A stretch of DNA of 64,000 nucleotides from Pseudarthrobacter sp. fls2-241-R2A-127 (lineage in GTDB: Bacteria > Actinomycetota > Actinomycetes > Actinomycetales > Micrococcaceae): contig NZ_JARVSF010000012.1 in the NCBI RefSeq assembly GCF_030209355.1, forward strand, positions 1 to 64,000. The letters are read 5' to 3'. Positions 11,769 to 22,924 of the stretch are shown here, piece after piece. The position numbers and the translations under genes are program-made. The number at the start of each line of letters is the position of its first letter. Positions within the stretch are counted from its first letter, which is position 1. The notes under the pieces were generated by a model that was not told where the DNA came from, searched no databases, and saw nothing but the letters and a program-made list of their open reading frames with translations.

Positions 11769-13181
11769 ATGACCAATCCGACCAGGACGACGGCCTCCGT
11801 CGACACCTCCACATCCAAAGAGACCAGCTCCAAGTTCAAACGCCGCTTCATGGTGCGGCTTGTCGCGGTCTTCATCGGCGGGATGTTCCTCGACGGCTAC
11901 ATCCTCGGAATCATCGGCCCCGTCACCGGACCCATGCGGTCAGATCTCCAGCTCGACGCACTGTCGCTGGGCATGATCGCCGCAGGCCCCCTGGCTGGTA
12001 TTTTCATCGGCTCCCCGCTGGCTGGCTGGGCCACCGACAAGTTCGGACGCAAGCCCATGTTCCTCGTGGACATGGGCCTGTTCCTGATTGCCTCAGCGGC
12101 CCAGTTCTTCGTAACCTCCGGAGACGGCGCCGTGCTCCAACTGGCCATCATCCGATTCATGATGGGCGTCGCGATCGGCGGCGAGTACTCGATCGGCGGC
12201 CCACTGCTGTCCGAATTCTCCCCTCCGAAGCTCCGCGGGCGCCTGCTCGGGCTGACCCTGATCGCCTGGTACGTCGGTTTCATGATGGCATTCATCATTG
12301 GCACGCTCCTGCACGATGCCGGCACCCCCTGGCGCCTTGTCATCGGCACGAGCACCGTACTGGCATTCGTTCTGTTCATCGCCCGCATAGGCCTCCCTGA
12401 ATCGCCGAGCTGGCTCATCACGAAGGGACGGCGCGAAGAAGCACTCGCGATCGCCCACAAATACGTCGAATCGCCACAGATGCACAACAGCATCACGGAG
12501 GAGATCGACCTGAGGATGATCCAGGAGGCCCAAGCCGCGCAGGGCAGGACCAAAATCAAGAACGCCTCCTTCGGAATGTTGTTCTCGAAGGAGCACTGGC
12601 GCACCACCCTCTTCACCGCGGGTTTCTGGTTCTGCGCAGTCACTCCGTACTTCGCGATCGCGACCTTCGCCGACGACGTGCTCAGCCAATTCGGCTTCGG
12701 CGGCGGCTGGGCCGGAGGCGTCGGCCTGTCCGCCCTTGCAGCCGCGGGCGTTGTCACCACCGTGCTGCTGATTGACAAGCTGGGCCGCCGAATCCTCACC
12801 GTGCCCGGGCAGTGGCTCTGTGCAGGCATCCTGCTGGTCATCGGCGTCTGGGCAGACGCGCCGGCGATCCTCGTGCTCGCCCTGTTCCTGGCGTTCTCCT
12901 TCTTCAATGCCGGCTACACCACATTGACCCAGGTCTATCCGGCCGAGGTATTCCCGGCTCCCCTGCGCGGGATCGGCATGGGCTTCGCCGCGGCCTTCAG
13001 CCGCATCGGAGCCGCCCTCGGCACCTTCGCCCTGCCGTGGGCAATCAGCAACATCGGCCTGGGCCCAAGCATGGTCGTGGCCGCCATCGTTGCGTTGCTT
13101 GGAGCAATCCTTTCGCAATGGCTCGCGCCTGAGACGAAGGGGCGGACCCTGGCCGAGATCTCGGCAAACGTCTCCCACTGA
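11769..13181 (+). CDS. MFS transporter, sugar-porter/MHS type, betaine-island associated
   Basis: A 470-residue carrier with 12 hydrophobic segments. Visible MFS marks are GWATDKFGRKPM between segments 2 and 3 (residues ~80-91), the GGEYSIGGPLLSEF block, and PETKGRTLAEI at the C-terminus, which is the sugar-porter-type signature. ATG at 11769 is preceded by AGGAGG 12 bases upstream, slightly long. It has its own betaine-type promoter and a strong terminator. The substrate is not readable from sequence. Position between two dimethylglycine oxidases and the shared promoter suggest a methylated amine or a carboxylate from the same pathway. Confidence 0.88.
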   Translation: MTNPTRTTASVDTSTSKETSSKFKRRFMVRLVAVFIGGMFLDGYILGIIGPVTGPMRSDLQLDALSLGMIAAGPLAGIFIGSPLAGWATDKFGRKPMFLVDMGLFLIASAAQFFVTSGDGAVLQLAIIRFMMGVAIGGEYSIGGPLLSEFSPPKLRGRLLGLTLIAWYVGFMMAFIIGTLLHDAGTPWRLVIGTSTVLAFVLFIARIGLPESPSWLITKGRREEALAIAHKYVESPQMHNSITEEIDLRMIQEAQAAQGRTKIKNASFGMLFSKEHWRTTLFTAGFWFCAVTPYFAIATFADDVLSQFGFGGGWAGGVGLSALAAAGVVTTVLLIDKLGRRILTVPGQWLCAGILLVIGVWADAPAILVLALFLAFSFFNAGYTTLTQVYPAEVFPAPLRGIGMGFAAAFSRIGAALGTFALPWAISNIGLGPSMVVAAIVALLGAILSQWLAPETKGRTLAEISANVSH

Positions 13182-13204
13182 CACCGGGACCGCAAAGTCA
13201 CTCC

Positions 13205-13242
13205 AAGAGGCCTTCGCCGCGACAGCGGCGGAGGCCTCTTTT
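13205..13242 (+). terminator. Rho-independent terminator of MFS gene
   Basis: Arms AAGAGGCCTTCGCCGC and GCGGCGGAGGCCTCTT with one G-T pair, loop GACA, followed by TT. It begins 24 bases after the stop and isolates the MFS gene from the second oxidase. Confidence 0.92.
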
Positions 13243-13291
13243 GCGCCTTCCGACACAGTGCCGCCAGCCCTCGCAACAATGCAGGAAACCC

Positions 13292-15899
<2,608 letters not shown>

Positions 15900-15916
15900 C
15901 CTGCCCCGGCCACGCG

Positions 15917-15961
15917 AGGTGGTTGGGCCTGCTGGAGACCGGCAGGCCCAACCACCTTTTT
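15917..15961 (+). terminator. Rho-independent terminator of second dmg
   Basis: Perfect 16-base stem AGGTGGTTGGGCCTGC with its complement, 9-base loop, followed by TTTT. It starts 18 bases after the stop. Confidence 0.95.
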
Positions 15962-16012
15962 GTTGCCCGCGAACACCCCCATCCCGAACCGCCGGACAGG
16001 CCCGGGCATGGC

Positions 16013-16076
16013 AATGGCGGCACCCTGCTGAGCGGGGTGCCGCCATTGGACGTTGCCGCTTGTCAACAGCGGCAAC
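16013..16076 (-). terminator. Two tandem hairpins after fdhA
   Basis: Reading the minus strand, an 8-bp stem (GTTGCCGC/GCGGCAAC, 16052-16076) is followed by a perfect 13-bp stem (AATGGCGGCACCC/GGGTGCCGCCATT, 16013-16047). They begin 7 bases beyond the fdhA stop and probably end the gbcA-gbcB-fdhA transcript. Confidence 0.75.
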
Positions 16077-16082
16077 CTGGCA

Positions 16083-17297
16083 TCAGTTGCTGAGGTAGCC
16101 GTTCGGGTCCAGGACATACTTCGTGGCAGCTCCGGCATCGAACTCCGCGTACCCGCGAGGGGCATCGTCGAGCGAAATGGCCGTAGCGTTGACCGCCTTG
16201 GCGATCTGGATCCTGTCGTGCAGGATCGCCATCATCAGCTGGCGGTTGTACTTCATCACCGGGCACTGGCCCGTGGTGAAGGACAGGGACTTGGCCCAGC
16301 CGGTACCCAGGGACAGGGACAGGCTTCCCTTTCGGGCGGCCTCGTCCGCGGCTCCCGGGTCGCCGGTGACGTAGAGGCCCGGGATGCCGACGGAGCCACC
16401 GGCAGCGGTGAGGTCCATCAGGGAGTTAAGCACCGTGGCCGGCGCTTCCTGGGCGCCGTGGCCGTGTCCGCGGGCCTCGAAACCGACCGCGTCGATGCCG
16501 GAGTCGACTTCCCGGACGCCGAGGATCTGCTCGATCTGGTCGGCGGGGTCACCGTTGGCCACATTGACGGTTTCACAGCCAAAGGACCTGGCCCGGGCCA
16601 GACGGTCCTCGTTGAGGTCGCCCACGATCACCACAGCGGCTCCCAGCAGCTGGGCGCTGGCGGCCGCGGCAAGGCCCACCGGGCCGGCTCCGGCGACGTA
16701 CACGGTGGATCCGACGCCAACGCCGGCCGTGACGGCACCGTGGAAGCCGGTGGGCAGGATGTCCGAGAGCATGGTCAGGTCCATGATCTTCTCCAGCGCT
16801 TGGTCCCGGTCCGGGAACCGCAGCAGGTTCCAGTCGGCATACGGAACCAGGACGTATTCAGCCTGCCCGCCGACCCAGCCGCCCATGTCCACATAGCCGT
16901 AGGCAGACCCGGGGCGGTCCGGGTTCACGTTCAGGCAGATCCCGGTCTTGCCCTCTTTGCAGTTCCGGCACCGCCCGCAGGAGATGTTGAAGGGGACCGA
17001 GACGATGTCCCCCACCTTGATGAACTCGACGTCGGGCCCGGTCTCGATGACTTCGCCGGTGATCTCGTGCCCGAGGACGAGGCCGGCGGGAGCGGTGGTC
17101 CGGCCGCGGACCATGTGCTGGTCCGACCCGCAGATGTTGGTGCTCACGGTGCGCAGGATGACGCCGTGCGGTACCTTCCGCCCAATATTGGCGGGATTGA
17201 CGCCGGGGCCGGCTTTCAGTTCAAACGAGGGATACGGGGTGTCGATGACCTCGACGACTCCGGGCTCCTTGTACGCAACAGCTTTGTTACCTGACAT
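16083..17297 (-). CDS. fdhA: Formaldehyde dehydrogenase, glutathione-independent
   Basis: A 404-residue zinc-dependent medium-chain dehydrogenase that oxidises free formaldehyde to formate with NAD+. It matches the Pseudomonas FdhA type in length and in the block ICGSDQHMVRGRT (catalytic Cys near residue 48). GHEITGEV, the structural-zinc cysteines (CGRCRNCKEGKTGIC) and the Rossmann loop GAGPVGLAAA follow. The ATG at 17297 has AGGAG 7 bases upstream; the ATG two codons earlier is too close to that site. It is third after gbcA and gbcB, fitting removal of the formaldehyde released by betaine demethylation. A 135-base gap with a hairpin separates it from gbcB. Confidence 0.94.
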   Translation of the reverse strand: MSGNKAVAYKEPGVVEVIDTPYPSFELKAGPGVNPANIGRKVPHGVILRTVSTNICGSDQHMVRGRTTAPAGLVLGHEITGEVIETGPDVEFIKVGDIVSVPFNISCGRCRNCKEGKTGICLNVNPDRPGSAYGYVDMGGWVGGQAEYVLVPYADWNLLRFPDRDQALEKIMDLTMLSDILPTGFHGAVTAGVGVGSTVYVAGAGPVGLAAAASAQLLGAAVVIVGDLNEDRLARARSFGCETVNVANGDPADQIEQILGVREVDSGIDAVGFEARGHGHGAQEAPATVLNSLMDLTAAGGSVGIPGLYVTGDPGAADEAARKGSLSLSLGTGWAKSLSFTTGQCPVMKYNRQLMMAILHDRIQIAKAVNATAISLDDAPRGYAEFDAGAATKYVLDPNGYLSN

Positions 17298-17327
17298 GGG
17301 CATGCTCCTATCGTTGGCGTTCCATTG

Positions 17328-17370
17328 CCACGGAAGGCCTGACGCCGGCTGCATCAGACCTTCCGTGTGG
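17328..17370 (-). terminator. Hairpin between gbcB and fdhA, possible attenuator
   Basis: Arms CACGGAAGGCCTGA and TCAGACCTTCCGTG pair over 13 of 14 positions around an 11-base loop, 30 bases before the fdhA start. No T run follows on the minus strand. It may weaken read-through or mark an RNA processing point, letting fdhA be expressed at a different level from gbcAB. Confidence 0.4.
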
Positions 17371-17432
17371 TCTTACTTTTCACTTGCGGTGAATCTTGGG
17401 GTGCGCACGGCTCCCGCCGCGTCGGGGCACGG

Positions 17433-18821
17433 CTAGGCGTCGATCACCATGTCGGTGCGCGCAGTGGAGCAGCAGGGAAGGAACTTACCGGCATCGATTT
17501 CCCGCTTGCGGATTCCGCCCTGGTGGTTCATGTCGATCTCCCCGGACAGCTTGACCACCTTGCAGGAGCCGCACATGCCCTCCTTGCAGTTGGCGCCGAT
17601 CCGGACACCCGCACGCTGTGCCACCCCGAGGATGTGCTCCTCCGGGTCGATCCGCACATTGATTCCGGTGCGCATGAAGGACAGCGTGAGGCTGCCGGTT
17701 CCGACCGTGTCGAAGCTTGAGGCGTCGGGGGTCGCGGCTTCGGCCGCTGGTCCGGCGGCTTCCGCCGAGGCCGCTTCCAGTGCCATTCCCGTGGCCTGCA
17801 GGGTTCCATCGTCGTCATAGCCGGGTTCGTACATCCCGAACGCTGCCGGCTGGCCTTCGAAGTAGTCCTCGGCGGACTCCGCGATTTCCTCGGCGATCTC
17901 CTCGGCGATATCCGCGGCAAGGGCGAGTTCGGCCTGGTATTCCAGGAGGGTCTGCCGGTCGCCGGAGAAGAACTCCATGTAGATGGAGGTGTCGTCGACG
18001 CCGACGTTTTTGAGCAACTCCGTGGCGGTGTTCAGGTACCCCTCGGGTCCACAGGCGTACACCTGCCGGCCGTTGGCGTCCGGTGCCACTTCATCGATCA
18101 TGGCGGCGGTCAGCCGTCCGCTGAAGCCTTCCCAGTCATCGGGCCGGCCGCGGTCGCCCAGGGCGTAGAAGACCTTGACCCGGGAGTTCACGGAAGCGAT
18201 GTAGGCCAGCTCCCTGTGGAAAGCGAAACCGCCGGCTTCCGCACCGTGGTACAGCACCACCACATCGGCCGTTCCCGGCAAGGAATGGATGGTCCGCACC
18301 ATCGACATGATGGGCGTGATGCCGGCCCCGGCTGCCAGGAACAGGTACCGGGCGCGCCGGTCCGCATCTGGCAGGTGGAACGCCCCCACAGGGCCCAGCA
18401 TGTCCAGGACCGTGCCGGGCCTGACATTCTGGTGCACCCAGGGTGAAACCAGTCCGCCGGCGTCGCGCTTGACGGTGACGCTGAAGGTCCACGGTTCGGT
18501 GGGCGAACTGGACAGCGAGTAGCTGCGGTCCACCGGATCCTGGTCCTCGCCGTTCACCGGGAAGGCGATGTTGACGTACTGGCCCGGACGGAACGCCAGC
18601 GGGGCGCCGTCGGAGCGGCGGAACACGAACGTCATCATGCCGCCCGCTTCGGGAACCGTCTCGACGCATTCGGCCATGAACTCCTGCGGATGCCACGGGC
18701 CCAGCGCCTTGGCAGCGCTGGCCGGTCCTTCGATGCTGCCCATCACCCGGTTCCACGGCATCTCAAGGCCGCGGATGCGCTGTGGTTCCTGGACGGCCGT
18801 CTCAGAGAGGACCTCAATCAT
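17433..18821 (-). CDS. gbcB: Glycine betaine monooxygenase reductase subunit
   Basis: A 462-residue electron-transfer protein that passes electrons from NAD(P)H through flavin and a 2Fe-2S centre to the Rieske oxygenase. The N-terminal half is a ferredoxin-reductase fold with FAD motif RSYSLSS and NAD motif GAGITPIMSM. The C-terminal ~85 residues are a plant-type ferredoxin with CKEGMCGSC and a final Cys near CCSTAR. Between them lies an unusually long acidic, Ala-rich linker of roughly 75 residues containing the near-repeat EIAEEIAEEIAES. The ATG at 18821 overlaps the gbcA stop (ATGA) and has AGGAG 9 bases upstream. GbcB is the known partner of GbcA in betaine degraders. Confidence 0.93.
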   Translation of the reverse strand: MIEVLSETAVQEPQRIRGLEMPWNRVMGSIEGPASAAKALGPWHPQEFMAECVETVPEAGGMMTFVFRRSDGAPLAFRPGQYVNIAFPVNGEDQDPVDRSYSLSSSPTEPWTFSVTVKRDAGGLVSPWVHQNVRPGTVLDMLGPVGAFHLPDADRRARYLFLAAGAGITPIMSMVRTIHSLPGTADVVVLYHGAEAGGFAFHRELAYIASVNSRVKVFYALGDRGRPDDWEGFSGRLTAAMIDEVAPDANGRQVYACGPEGYLNTATELLKNVGVDDTSIYMEFFSGDRQTLLEYQAELALAADIAEEIAEEIAESAEDYFEGQPAAFGMYEPGYDDDGTLQATGMALEAASAEAAGPAAEAATPDASSFDTVGTGSLTLSFMRTGINVRIDPEEHILGVAQRAGVRIGANCKEGMCGSCKVVKLSGEIDMNHQGGIRKREIDAGKFLPCCSTARTDMVIDA

Positions 18822-20122
18822 GCCAAGTGCTCCTGCACACGCTGGACGTACCAGTTGATAAAGGCCTCCACCTGGTACTCGCTCTTCATGTAGGGGCCGG
18901 GTTCGTAGGCGGGGCTGGCGGCACCCTGCTGGCACAGCTCCACGAACGCCTTGTCCTGGATGTTGGTCTGCTTCCAGGTGTAGGTGAGCTTGTCGAGGTC
19001 GTAGTCAACGCCTTCCACGGCGTCGTCGGCCACCAGCCAGGTGGTGCGGACCAGGGACTGGTGCTCGTTGATGGGGAAGACGCCGAAGGTGATGACGTGG
19101 TCGCCCAGGAAGTGGAACCAGCTGTTGGGCTGCAGGTGCATGGAGCAGCGGCCCAGGCGGAAGTCGCGCAGGTCCCCGAGCAGCTTCTTGGAGAGCCGGC
19201 GGCCGTCGGTCGAGAACGATTCGCCTTCGCCGTCAAGGGATTCGCGGGAGATGCGGATACCGGCAATACGGGTATCGAGTTCCTCAACCACCTCGTAGGG
19301 CAGACCGTAGCGGCGGCAACGCTCCTCGAGGGAGGACTGGGCCTGCTTGTTGCGGTCCCAGACCTCTTCGAGGTGGGTCGGGATCAGTCCCTCGGTCAGG
19401 CCCCACGTGGGGAAGAGCGAGCAGGCCAGCTCCGGGTGTCCGTCGCAGTGGTAGCACTCACGGTTGTTTTCCATGACGAGCTTCCAGTTGCCCTCTTCGA
19501 TGATGTTCTGCTGGTAGGCAATCTTCGTCTTGGAGAGGTCGTGGGGCGCGAGGTAGGGCTCGAAGATCTTGGCGGTCTCGTCGAAGTCTGCGGGCGGAAC
19601 GTCTGCGATGCAGACGAAGATGAGCCCCGCAACTTCGCGGCTGTGGGCGCGCTTGAGGGCAAAGCAGTTCTTGTCGAACTTGGCTTCGCCGGGGGCGGAG
19701 GCGTGGATCAGGTTGCCTTCGGGCGAATAGGTCCAGGAGTGGTAGCCGCAGACCAGGTTTCCGGTGGAACCGGCAGCCTCGGTCAGGACGCGCGCACCGC
19801 GGTGGCGGCAGACGTTGTGCAGGACGTTGACCTCACCTTCGTCGGTGCGCAGCACGATCAGGGAGTAGGGGCCGTAGTCCACCGTGATGTAGTCGCCCGG
19901 CTCCGGAAGCTCGGCAACGCTGCCGGCAAAGATCCAGTGCTGGCCGAAGATGGCCTCCATGTCGAGCTTGAAGATCGTGGGATCGGTGTAGAACGGGGCG
20001 TCGAGGGAGTAGCCTGTGCGCCGCAGGGCGAACAGCTCCGTAATTTCAGCCAGCTGCTCGGCAGGCATTGCTGAGGCGAGCTTTCCGCGTGCGCTGAGGG
20101 GCGCGTTCACTGAAGTAGTCAT
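18818..20122 (-). CDS. gbcA: Glycine betaine monooxygenase, Rieske oxygenase subunit
   Basis: Removes one methyl group from glycine betaine, giving dimethylglycine and formaldehyde. The 434-residue protein has the Rieske 2Fe-2S motif CRHRG...CGYHSW (about residues 104-126) and the mononuclear iron site around ENNRECYHCDGHPELA (His residues spaced as in ring-hydroxylating oxygenases). GGAGG stands 6 bases before the ATG. It heads the gbcA-gbcB-fdhA unit and is driven from the promoter at 20331, with a leader of about 175 bases. Related enzymes act on stachydrine or carnitine, but the reductase, fdhA and dimethylglycine oxidase neighbours make betaine the best substrate. Confidence 0.94.
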   Translation of the reverse strand: MTTSVNAPLSARGKLASAMPAEQLAEITELFALRRTGYSLDAPFYTDPTIFKLDMEAIFGQHWIFAGSVAELPEPGDYITVDYGPYSLIVLRTDEGEVNVLHNVCRHRGARVLTEAAGSTGNLVCGYHSWTYSPEGNLIHASAPGEAKFDKNCFALKRAHSREVAGLIFVCIADVPPADFDETAKIFEPYLAPHDLSKTKIAYQQNIIEEGNWKLVMENNRECYHCDGHPELACSLFPTWGLTEGLIPTHLEEVWDRNKQAQSSLEERCRRYGLPYEVVEELDTRIAGIRISRESLDGEGESFSTDGRRLSKKLLGDLRDFRLGRCSMHLQPNSWFHFLGDHVITFGVFPINEHQSLVRTTWLVADDAVEGVDYDLDKLTYTWKQTNIQDKAFVELCQQGAASPAYEPGPYMKSEYQVEAFINWYVQRVQEHLA

Positions 20123-20278
20123 GTGTTTCCTCCCGATTAGGGCTGGGTCGTGAGCGATATGCGGTGATTACGGAGCAGGTGGGGCAACAGGGGTGTCCAA
20201 GACATCCTGTTCGTGAATGTGGGGAGGTCCATCGGGAACAGAAGCGATGACTCCAGAAGAAATCTGGAAGCACCTAAC

Positions 20279-20331
20279 GCAACACCGATCACCATATGCA
20301 ACAGTGTGACTCTTGCCACGCCGAGTGTCAA
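20279..20331 (-). promoter_or_regulatory. Betaine-regulon promoter and operator, gbcA copy
   Basis: On the minus strand: TTGACA (20331-20326), 17 bases, CACACT (20308-20303), then GTTGCATATGGTGATC from 20302 and a second GTTGC from 20283, 19 bases on. Geometry equals the copies at 1061, 11500 and 13292. The rest of the 353-base gap from 20123 to 20475 is the gbcA leader on one side and a terminator on the other. Confidence 0.75.
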
Positions 20332-20409
20332 TCAATTTCGGATATGACGAAAAAGCGTCGGACCAGAGGCGCCCTGTCCCGCAAGAACCGCCGTCCGCCA
20401 GAACCGAAA

Positions 20410-20441
20410 CGGCGGCACACCGGGTTGCCGGTGTGCCGCCG
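20410..20441 (-). terminator. Terminator after formate dehydrogenase-like gene
   Basis: Perfect 14-bp stem CGGCGGCACACCGG with its complement around the loop GTTG. It lies 35 bases past the stop on the minus strand; only a weak T-rich stretch follows. Confidence 0.8.
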
Positions 20442-20475
20442 TCACGGGCCTTGTGCTGTGGATGCAACAGCGCGG

Positions 20476-22830
20476 TTAAGCCGGCGTCCCTGCCAACTCC
20501 GCTGCAGACGCCTGGGCCTCCGCAACCTCTCCCCGGTGCGGCTCAAAGCGGACGAACATGGCCTTGAAGCCTGGGGTATTGGACACACGGGCCACATTCT
20601 CCTTGTGGACCAGTGCGTTGGCCTCCGGGAAGTACGCGGCGGCGCAGCCCTTCGCGGTGGGGTAAGCCACCAGGCGGAACTTGTCCGCCCTGCGGTCCAC
20701 ACCCTGGAAGGTACTGATGACGTCCACCAGTTCCCGGTCCTGGAAGCCTGATTCGGCGAGGTCGTCGGGGTGGATCAGGATGACGCGCCGGCCGCCGGAA
20801 ATGCCGCGGTAGCGGTCGTCCAAACCGTAGAACGTGGTGTTGTACTGGTCGTGGCTGCGGATGGTCTGCAGCACCAGGTGCCCCGGCGGCGGGGTGAGGT
20901 ATTCCAGCGGGCTCACGGTGAACCTGCCCCTGCCGATGTCGGTGGCGAAGGAACGGGTGTCCCGCGGCGGATTGGGCAGCACAAAGCCGTTCTTGGTCCG
21001 GACCCGGGCGTTGAAGTCCTCAAAACCCGGCAGCACGCGGGCGATATGGTCGCGGATCACGTCGTAATCCTCGGCCATTCCTCTCCAGTCCACGCAGTGG
21101 TCCGGGCCAAAGGTGGCCTCGGCCATCCTTGCCACGATCACGGGCTCTGCCAGCAGGTGTTCGGACACCGGGGTGAGCCGGCCTTGGGTGGAGTGGACCA
21201 CGGACATGGAGTCTTCCACGGACAGGAACTGCGCGCCCTTGGGGTGCTTGTCGTCCTTGTCGGTGCGGCCCAGGGTGGGCAGGATCAGCGAGGTGCGGCC
21301 ATGCACCACGTGGGAGCGGTTGGGTTTGGTGCTGATGTGCACGGTCAGCCCGATCCGCTGCATCCCGGCTTCCAGGGCTTCTGTGTCCGAGCAGGCCAAG
21401 GAGAAGTTGCCACCCATGGACACGAACACGTCCACTTCGTCCCGTTCGAACGCCTCCATCGATTCCACGGCATCAAAGCCGTGGTGCCGCGGGGACGTGA
21501 TGCCAAATTCGGCGTCGATGGCGGAGAGTAGCTTTTCGCTGGGCTTTTCCCAGATACCCATGGTCCGGTCGCCCTGGACATTGGAGTGTCCGCGGACCGG
21601 GCACGCGCCGGCCCCGGGCTTGCCGAAGTTGCCCTGCAGCAGCAGGACGTTGACCATCTCCTTAATGGTGTCCACCGAGTGCGGTTGCTGCGTAACGCCC
21701 AGCGCCCAGCAGAAGATGGAGGCCTTGGACGCCACCAGCATCGCCGCAACCTTCTCGATTTGGGCGCGGGTCAGGCCGGTGGCCTTTTCGGTCTCGTCCC
21801 AGTCGAGGGTGCGGCGGGCGTCGCGGTAGGCATCGAAGCCGTCCGTCTGCGCGGCGATGAAGGAATGGTCGACGACGGTACCCGGGTTTTGTTCCTCGGC
21901 CTCCAGGAGCAGGTGGCCGAGCGCCTGGAACAGCGCGAGGTCGCCGCCCACCTTGATCTGAAGGTATTCGTCGGCGAGCGGGGTGCCGCCGCCCACCACG
22001 CCCGAAACGGTCTGGGGGTCCTTGAAGTTGAACAGGCCGGCCTCGGGCAGCGGGTTAACGGCCACCACCTTGCCGCCCTTGTCCTTGCATTCCTTCAGCG
22101 CGGAGAGCATGCGGGGGTGGTTGGTGCCGGGATTCTGGCCTACAACGAAAATAAGCTCGGCGTCATGGATGTCGTCCAGGGAGACGGTGCCCTTGCCAAT
22201 GCCGATGGTCGGGTTCAGCGCCGATCCGGAGGACTCGTGGCACATGTTGGAGCAGTCCGGCAGGTTGTTGGTGCCCAGTGACCGCGCGAACAACTGGTAC
22301 AGGAACGCCGTCTCGTTCGCGGTTCGCCCTGAGGTATAGAAGACGCTGCGGTCCGGCGTGGTCGCCCTGAGGTGCTCACCGATCAACTCGAAGGCCTCAG
22401 CCCAGGAGATCGGCGAGTAATGCGTCTCCCCCTCGCGGATCACCACCGGTTCACTCAGCCGGCCCTGGTTGCCCAGCCAGTACTCGGTCTTCTCCGAGAG
22501 TTCGGCGATGGAGTGTTTGGCCCAGAATTCCGCCCCGACGGTCCGCAGGGTGTTTTCCTCGGCCACGGCCTTGGCACCGTTCTCGCAGAACTCGGCCGCC
22601 TTGCGCTTCTTGTCCGATTCCGGCCAGGCGCAGCCCGGGCAGTCAAAGCCGCCCCGCTGGTTCAGCCGCAGCAGCGACTGCGCCGTCCGGGCCACACCCG
22701 CCTGCGCCACCGCACGCTCCAGCGCAACCATGACGGCCTTGACCCCGGCCGCCTCCGTCTTCGGCTTGTGGACCGAAAGATCGTCCTCATTGATGTCCGC
22801 AACGGGGGCGGGCTGCTTACCGAACTTCAT
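20476..22830 (-). CDS. Molybdopterin oxidoreductase, formate dehydrogenase alpha-like (FdhF/YdeP type)
   Basis: A 784-residue molybdenum bis-pterin enzyme of the formate dehydrogenase-alpha-like group. The N-terminal cysteine pair is DCPGCAWPE (about residue 63), as in YdeP-type proteins, rather than the four-cysteine cluster of classical FdhF. Pterin-binding blocks include YTSGRTANETAFLYQLFAR, CHESSGSALN, VVGQNPGTNHPRM and ARVSNTPGFK near the end. The ATG at 22830 has AAGGA about 10 bases upstream. It follows the mscR-MBL pair on the same strand across a strong hairpin. Likely role: oxidation of formate, the product of FdhA, MscR and PurU, to CO2. Not every member of this group has proven formate activity, so substrate is inferred from context. 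The molybdate importer at 33179-35981 could supply its metal. Confidence 0.85.
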   Translation of the reverse strand: MKFGKQPAPVADINEDDLSVHKPKTEAAGVKAVMVALERAVAQAGVARTAQSLLRLNQRGGFDCPGCAWPESDKKRKAAEFCENGAKAVAEENTLRTVGAEFWAKHSIAELSEKTEYWLGNQGRLSEPVVIREGETHYSPISWAEAFELIGEHLRATTPDRSVFYTSGRTANETAFLYQLFARSLGTNNLPDCSNMCHESSGSALNPTIGIGKGTVSLDDIHDAELIFVVGQNPGTNHPRMLSALKECKDKGGKVVAVNPLPEAGLFNFKDPQTVSGVVGGGTPLADEYLQIKVGGDLALFQALGHLLLEAEEQNPGTVVDHSFIAAQTDGFDAYRDARRTLDWDETEKATGLTRAQIEKVAAMLVASKASIFCWALGVTQQPHSVDTIKEMVNVLLLQGNFGKPGAGACPVRGHSNVQGDRTMGIWEKPSEKLLSAIDAEFGITSPRHHGFDAVESMEAFERDEVDVFVSMGGNFSLACSDTEALEAGMQRIGLTVHISTKPNRSHVVHGRTSLILPTLGRTDKDDKHPKGAQFLSVEDSMSVVHSTQGRLTPVSEHLLAEPVIVARMAEATFGPDHCVDWRGMAEDYDVIRDHIARVLPGFEDFNARVRTKNGFVLPNPPRDTRSFATDIGRGRFTVSPLEYLTPPPGHLVLQTIRSHDQYNTTFYGLDDRYRGISGGRRVILIHPDDLAESGFQDRELVDVISTFQGVDRRADKFRLVAYPTAKGCAAAYFPEANALVHKENVARVSNTPGFKAMFVRFEPHRGEVAEAQASAAELAGTPA

Positions 22831-22863
22831 CGTTCCAACGTCCTTCAAGGCTCGTGCTGATGG

Positions 22864-22913
22864 AGCGCCGGCGGAGGCACGCCGGGACCTCCCGGCGCGC
22901 CTCCTCCGGCGCT
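22864..22913 (-). terminator. Strong hairpin between MBL and formate dehydrogenase-like genes
   Basis: Arms of 24 bases with two mismatches (AGCGCCGG, GGAGGC and CGCCGGGA blocks repeat as complements). No T run follows on the minus strand, so it may attenuate rather than stop transcription into the Mo enzyme gene 33 bases away. Confidence 0.55.
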
Positions 22914-22924
22914 TGGCTTCTGTG

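Noticed and set aside
17700..17960. Tandem repeat in gbcB as a CRISPR-like or satellite array
   Set aside because: The repeats are short, in frame and encode an acidic linker; there are no spacers.
20476..22830. Classical four-cysteine formate dehydrogenase FdhF
   Set aside because: Only the CPGC pair is present near the N-terminus, as in YdeP-type proteins, so I kept the formate role as an inference.
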